Origin: Alisma plantago-aquatica
Taxonomy: Eukaryota > Streptophyta > Magnoliopsida > Alismatales > Alismataceae
DNA length: 64,000 nucleotides
NCBI GenBank assembly: GCA_963693085.1
Contig: OY856409.1
Location: forward strand, 300,963,558 to 301,027,557
Direction of reading: 5' to 3'
Part shown: one piece after another, positions 60,464 to 64,000 of the stretch
How positions within the stretch are numbered: position 1 is the stretch's first letter
Layout: every line of letters begins with the position of its first letter
Program-made: the position numbers and the translations under genes
Notes under the pieces: generated by a model
What the model saw: the letters and a program-made list of their open reading frames with translations, nothing else
The model's database searches: none
Told to the model about the DNA's origin: nothing

Positions 60464-60560
60464 ATGCCTGGAGCTAATAAAGGACTAACAGAAGCCTGAT
60501 GCCCTTGTCCTTGTACTTCTCAACCTATCACTTTGACACTCTGAGGATAGAGTGAGTGAT

Positions 60561-60572
60561 AAGTTAGGGGGG
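60561..60572 (+). other. Internal polypurine-like tract
   Basis: AAGTTAGGGGGG, the same core as the true tract at 61707-61717, placed about 1.15 kb before the 3' LTR and just after the third-ORF region. Confidence 0.5.
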
Positions 60573-61177
60573 AGTACACTGGATAAGGGAGAGGTATCAT
60601 TTTTAAAAAAAATCCTTCCCTCTCTACCTTCTCTTTCAATTCTGTACAATTTTTTTAGATTTCTTTGCACATTTAGATTTTTTAAGTAATTCCCCAATTA
60701 AAATAAATCATGCACATAAGAATAACATCCATCTTGGAAAAAGTCATCCCCAACTAACTTTAGAATCTAGTTAGTCCTCAAGAGCAATAACAAGAATAGC
60801 GTATAGACATGTAATGGTGAATTAATAAATTATCTTCACACTAGATTTCCATGCTTTTGCTGCAATTCTACATCTGACTCTCCACAGGTCAACATCAGGG
60901 ATGAAACAAGCCAAACACTCTCAAGGATGAGAGGGATATCAGGTGACATCCAAATCAAGAATCCTCGCAAGTGGACCACTAAGTAGAAACTAAATAAGTG
61001 CATGTCGAGAAACTCTAAGAACAACTTTCTTCTCTTCAAATAAAAGAGGCTTGGCCGCCCAACCAAAACCCCTAAAATTCCAAATCCTAAGCCTGTGAGT
61101 TTATGAATAAAAGCCAGAGTGTTGAATAAAAATATGAGAATTGTGCCACGCATAAGGATCTATATGAAGATCCAATA

Positions 61178-61355
61178 AAGGTTTCGTCCGGTCGGTACAT
61201 TCAGCTGCCCTCACAAAGGCAGATGTGTCGTGCCCGGTAGTGAAACCCTAAGGTATCCAAATATATGAAAGGATGATAAAGGACTCACCCGGTTGGTACA
61301 TTCAACTGCCCTCACAAAGGAAAATCTATCGTGCTTGGTAGTGAGACCCTAAACG
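61178..61355 (+). repeat. Imperfect 85-bp direct repeat
   Basis: Two copies, each with GGTACATTCA, CTGCCCTCACAAAGG and GGTAGTGA(A/G)ACCCTAA, in the 3' untranslated part of element B. Confidence 0.7.
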
Positions 61356-61706
61356 CATAGACAAACCCTCCCCCACTTGAAGGGGGAGTTACACAACAAG
61401 CCTTTAGCCAACCCTCATACCCACTCTAGCTTCCGGCAGGATTTTCAGAGAAGTATAAAACCGATTAGAGTCGACGACATGCATAGAATAAAAAGTGGTC
61501 CCAATGCGGGCTACGAGATATGGAAGAAACCTGAGATCCAAGCAACTCTCAACACCTGAAAGAGTTAAGGCAAGCAAAAGCTCTGATACAACCTTAGGAG
61601 ATCTCTGGTTTATAATTGAAGCAAGAGTATGGAAATCTTAACTAAATAAAATCGCCTTGCCACTACATGCCTTAGTTCTATCTAGCTTGAGGAAAAGCTA
61701 GACTCT

Positions 61707-61717
61707 AAGTTAGGGGG
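61707..61717 (+). other. Element B polypurine tract
   Basis: AAGTTAGGGGG directly abuts the 3' LTR start TGATAACC and would prime plus-strand DNA synthesis. Confidence 0.8.
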
Positions 61718-63690
61718 TGATAACCTCCCATTTTGCGATGTTATCTTATTGGTTTTTCTCAGTTTTCCATACTCTTTCTTAGATAAATTAGATAGAATCT
61801 TTAACTTTCCACTTTATTGCAAATATATCATTAGCCTAACTTTTCCCTTTTCATTTCCTACAGAAAAATACAAAAAAATTACAAAAGCTCCAAACGGTCC
61901 CAAGACCGAATGGGCACCAAACGGTCCCAAGACCGAATGGGCACCAAACGGTCCCAAGACCGAATGGACGCCAAACGGCCCCAAGACCGAATGGACGCCA
62001 AATGGTCCCAAGACTGAATGGAGATCAACCGGTCCCAAGACCGCATAAAGATACACGGTCCCAAGACCGAATAAAAGCAAATGGTTTCAAGACCGCGGGG
62101 ACTCAAACGGTTTCCAGACTGAGAGTTCAAACAGTTTCGAAACCGAGACAGTCCAAACGGTCCCAAGACCGAATGGACGCCAAACGGTCCCAAGACTGAA
62201 TGAATACCATACGGTCCCAAGACCGAATAGATGCCAAACGGTCCCAAAACCAAATGGAAATCAACCGGTCCTAAGACCGCATAAAGTTACACAGTCCCAA
62301 GACCGAATAAAGGCAAACGGTTTCAAGACCACAAGGACTCAAATGGTTTCCAAACCGAGAGAGTCCAAACGGTTTTGAAACCGAGAGAGTCCAAACGGTC
62401 TCAGAACCCAAACGGTTTCCAAGACCGTTTAGGCCTAAAACTGCCCAAACCGTTTGGACTTCACTTAAAGCCTATAAATATGACCCAAACGGTCCTCACA
62501 AGGTATCAAGTTTCAGACATCCAAAGGCCGCCTCTACTGCTCCAGAGCTGTTCCATCCTTCATCCACCACCCCAAGGCTATCGGTCTGAGATCCACACTC
62601 CATCCAGAAGTTGTTTTCTCTCTCATCGCCAAAGAAGGTGGGAAGAGGAGGATTCATCATCGAGCAACCTATGAAGTGTGAAGATCGTCTCTCTCTCTCC
62701 AAGGGGTTGACCTTCCTCCCTCCTTCATGGAGATGATGTTCTCTCTCTCTTCTCACCTCCTTCTTTATCCTTTCCATGAGTGAGTAATCTTATACACTAG
62801 GGTGCAGGGAGTAGCCCCACTACCCATGTTTTCATTTTATGCAATGTAATCCATAGTTTGCAATAGAGATATACTTTCTTTCCAGTTCAACATCAATCGT
62901 TTAATGAATGCTTGTTGCTTGATCACCAACTTGTGTTACCTTTTATCTTTTAGTATGAATTGTCTACGTTTGTACTATTAGATTCAAATCTCGATTGAAT
63001 GTTAGTTCATGATGCATGTATCCACCATGCATCTGTTTCGGTATCTAGGAGTGTTTTTCAAGAAGTGGAGTAAACTCACTTTCATTATTGTACTTTCATA
63101 CTATGAAATGGAATCAGTTGACGCATGAAAGTACAACCTTGATAAGTCGAGGAACACACTTTGTGAAGGGAATGATGTAAAGTACGTGACCATTCATTTG
63201 GGGATGGCTGGAGTTGCAACATTCCCACACTTCTCATAGTTAGTCCTCTGAAAGGAAACCAAATCTACAAAGATACTAACTGTTTAGACTCTTATTGCAG
63301 GTTATGTTTTTATGTTGCGTGTTTTGATCCATGCGTAGTGGTGGTGAAAGCCGATCACATCCTAGTGGTTTCTTAAAATTGTTTACAACCTTAAATTTAC
63401 TTTCTTTTATTTTACTTGCACTTAGTTTAAAACAACTGAACCAACTCTTTGATCTAGATACCAACTGTTAAGGATTAAAGTGAAATTCTAACATTTTCTA
63501 TCTTGTTAATCTCAACAAGACCGTTGTCCTGTGGATTTGACCCTTAACTATACTACGATAAGACTTCCACATATCCTAGCATATGTGGGTGGAGTTCTCA
63601 ATCTAGTATAAGCAAGGCTAAACCTAAAGACTTACCATCTTTAGGATTTTTAGTGGTGCATGAAATACCACGTGAGTGGAAGCTCCATCA
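61718..63690 (+). repeat. Element B 3' LTR
   Basis: 1,973 bp, TGATAACC to CTCCATCA, followed by ATCAT. Word array at 61890-62460 (about 20 units, more than in the 5' LTR); TATA CCTATAAATA at 62471-62480. It differs from the 5' LTR by scattered substitutions, mostly transitions. Confidence 0.92.
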
Positions 63691-64000
63691 ATCATCAATG
63701 GCCTAGCTGCTTTGGGACGTACTTTGGATAGAGGAGAGATCAACTCAAAGATCCTAAGGTCTCTTCCAAAGAGATGGGAGTCAAAGATGTCCATAGAAGA
63801 AGTCAGAAGTCTTGGTGATCTTCCAACCGAGGACCTTATTGGAAATCTACAAGCTCATGAGACAAGACTTGACAAGAAAGAAGAGGGGACAACAAGAAGA
63901 AAAATAATCCAAGAAGATCAAAGATAGTGCCTTCAAAGCTCAAGTGGAGGCTCTAATTCTTCAACAACAACTTGCTTTCCGGACCGCTCCCTCCTCCTCT
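63691..64000 (+). pseudogene. Element E copia gag, 3' part (runs off the window)
   Basis: It continues the gag interrupted at 46204: INGLAALG, KILRSLPKRWESKM, SLGDLPTEDLIGNLQAHE, all standard copia gag text. Near 63895-63905 a one-base shift breaks the frame (stop at 63925). The correct frame goes on as KKIKDSAFKAQVEALILQQQ to the window edge. The shift is in E itself and unrelated to B's insertion. Confidence 0.88.

Larger units (their letters stand above)
60464..61706 (+). other. Element B 3' untranslated region
   Basis: Non-coding. It holds an internal purine tract (60561-60572) and an imperfect direct repeat of about 85 bp: 61178-61257 and 61272-61355 share CGGT(C/T)GGTACATTCA and CTGCCCTCACAAAGG. 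Confidence 0.6.
46205..63690 (+). mobile_element. Element B: full-length Athila-like Ty3/gypsy retrotransposon
   Basis: 17,486 bp with two LTRs in direct orientation and a perfect 5-bp target duplication ATCAT (46200-46204 and 63691-63695). It has a tRNA-Asp-type primer site, polypurine tract, gag, pol in protease-RT-RNase H-integrase order, a third ORF, and a region with two C48-like peptidase domains. A hand comparison of the non-array LTR parts (about 1.2 kb) gives roughly 50-60 mismatches, around 4-5 percent. All ORFs contain stops or shifts. It sits in the gag of copia element E and itself contains a SINE. Confidence 0.93.

Overview
This window is plant nuclear DNA, and almost all of it is transposable elements nested in one another. 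The evidence is GT-AG introns, a WRKY transcription factor, plant-type Ty3/gypsy (Athila-like) and Ty1/copia elements, CACTA and hAT transposons, and tRNA-derived SINEs. The GC-rich WRKY exons beside AT-rich intergenic DNA lean towards a monocot, but that is inference. Only one intact-looking host gene is visible.

Layout. 1-98: a minus-strand ORF start cut by the window edge. 634-1440: a poly-A retroposon (copy R1). 1640-4000: a three-exon group IIe WRKY gene with W-boxes upstream. 5.4 kb: a relic of copia reverse transcriptase. 6121-16075: a 9.96-kb non-autonomous CACTA element with GCA target duplications. It contains internally duplicated blocks and a 737-bp hAT element (11254-11990). 18405-28008: element A, a 5'-truncated, decayed Athila-like element with its 3' LTR. 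28009-36737: element C, an Athila-like element on the minus strand, with a retroposon copy (R2) inside its LTR. 36769-36972: a SINE. 38853 to about 44050: remains of a second CACTA that carries an intron-containing C48 (Ulp1-like) peptidase pseudogene, split by a probable solo LTR (D). About 44480 to the right edge: a copia element (E) whose gag is split by element B.

Element B (46205-63690, 17.5 kb) is the best-preserved unit. It has matching 1.87/1.97-kb LTRs, an ATCAT target duplication, a tRNA-Asp-type primer site, gag, protease-RT-RNaseH-integrase, a large third ORF and two C48-like cysteine peptidase domains in tandem. All its ORFs carry stops or frameshifts, and the second RT catalytic Asp is replaced by Glu, so it is probably not autonomous now.

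The most interesting pattern links A, B and C. Each carries its own short, dyad-symmetric DNA word (A: GATCGG type; B: AAACGGT/ACCGTTT; C: TCGGTAGTACCGA) in the U3 part of its LTR. The same word recurs a second time between the end of pol and the third ORF, followed by a TATA box. This looks like a duplicated LTR-type promoter serving the downstream ORF. Copia E and solo LTR D have their own words as well.
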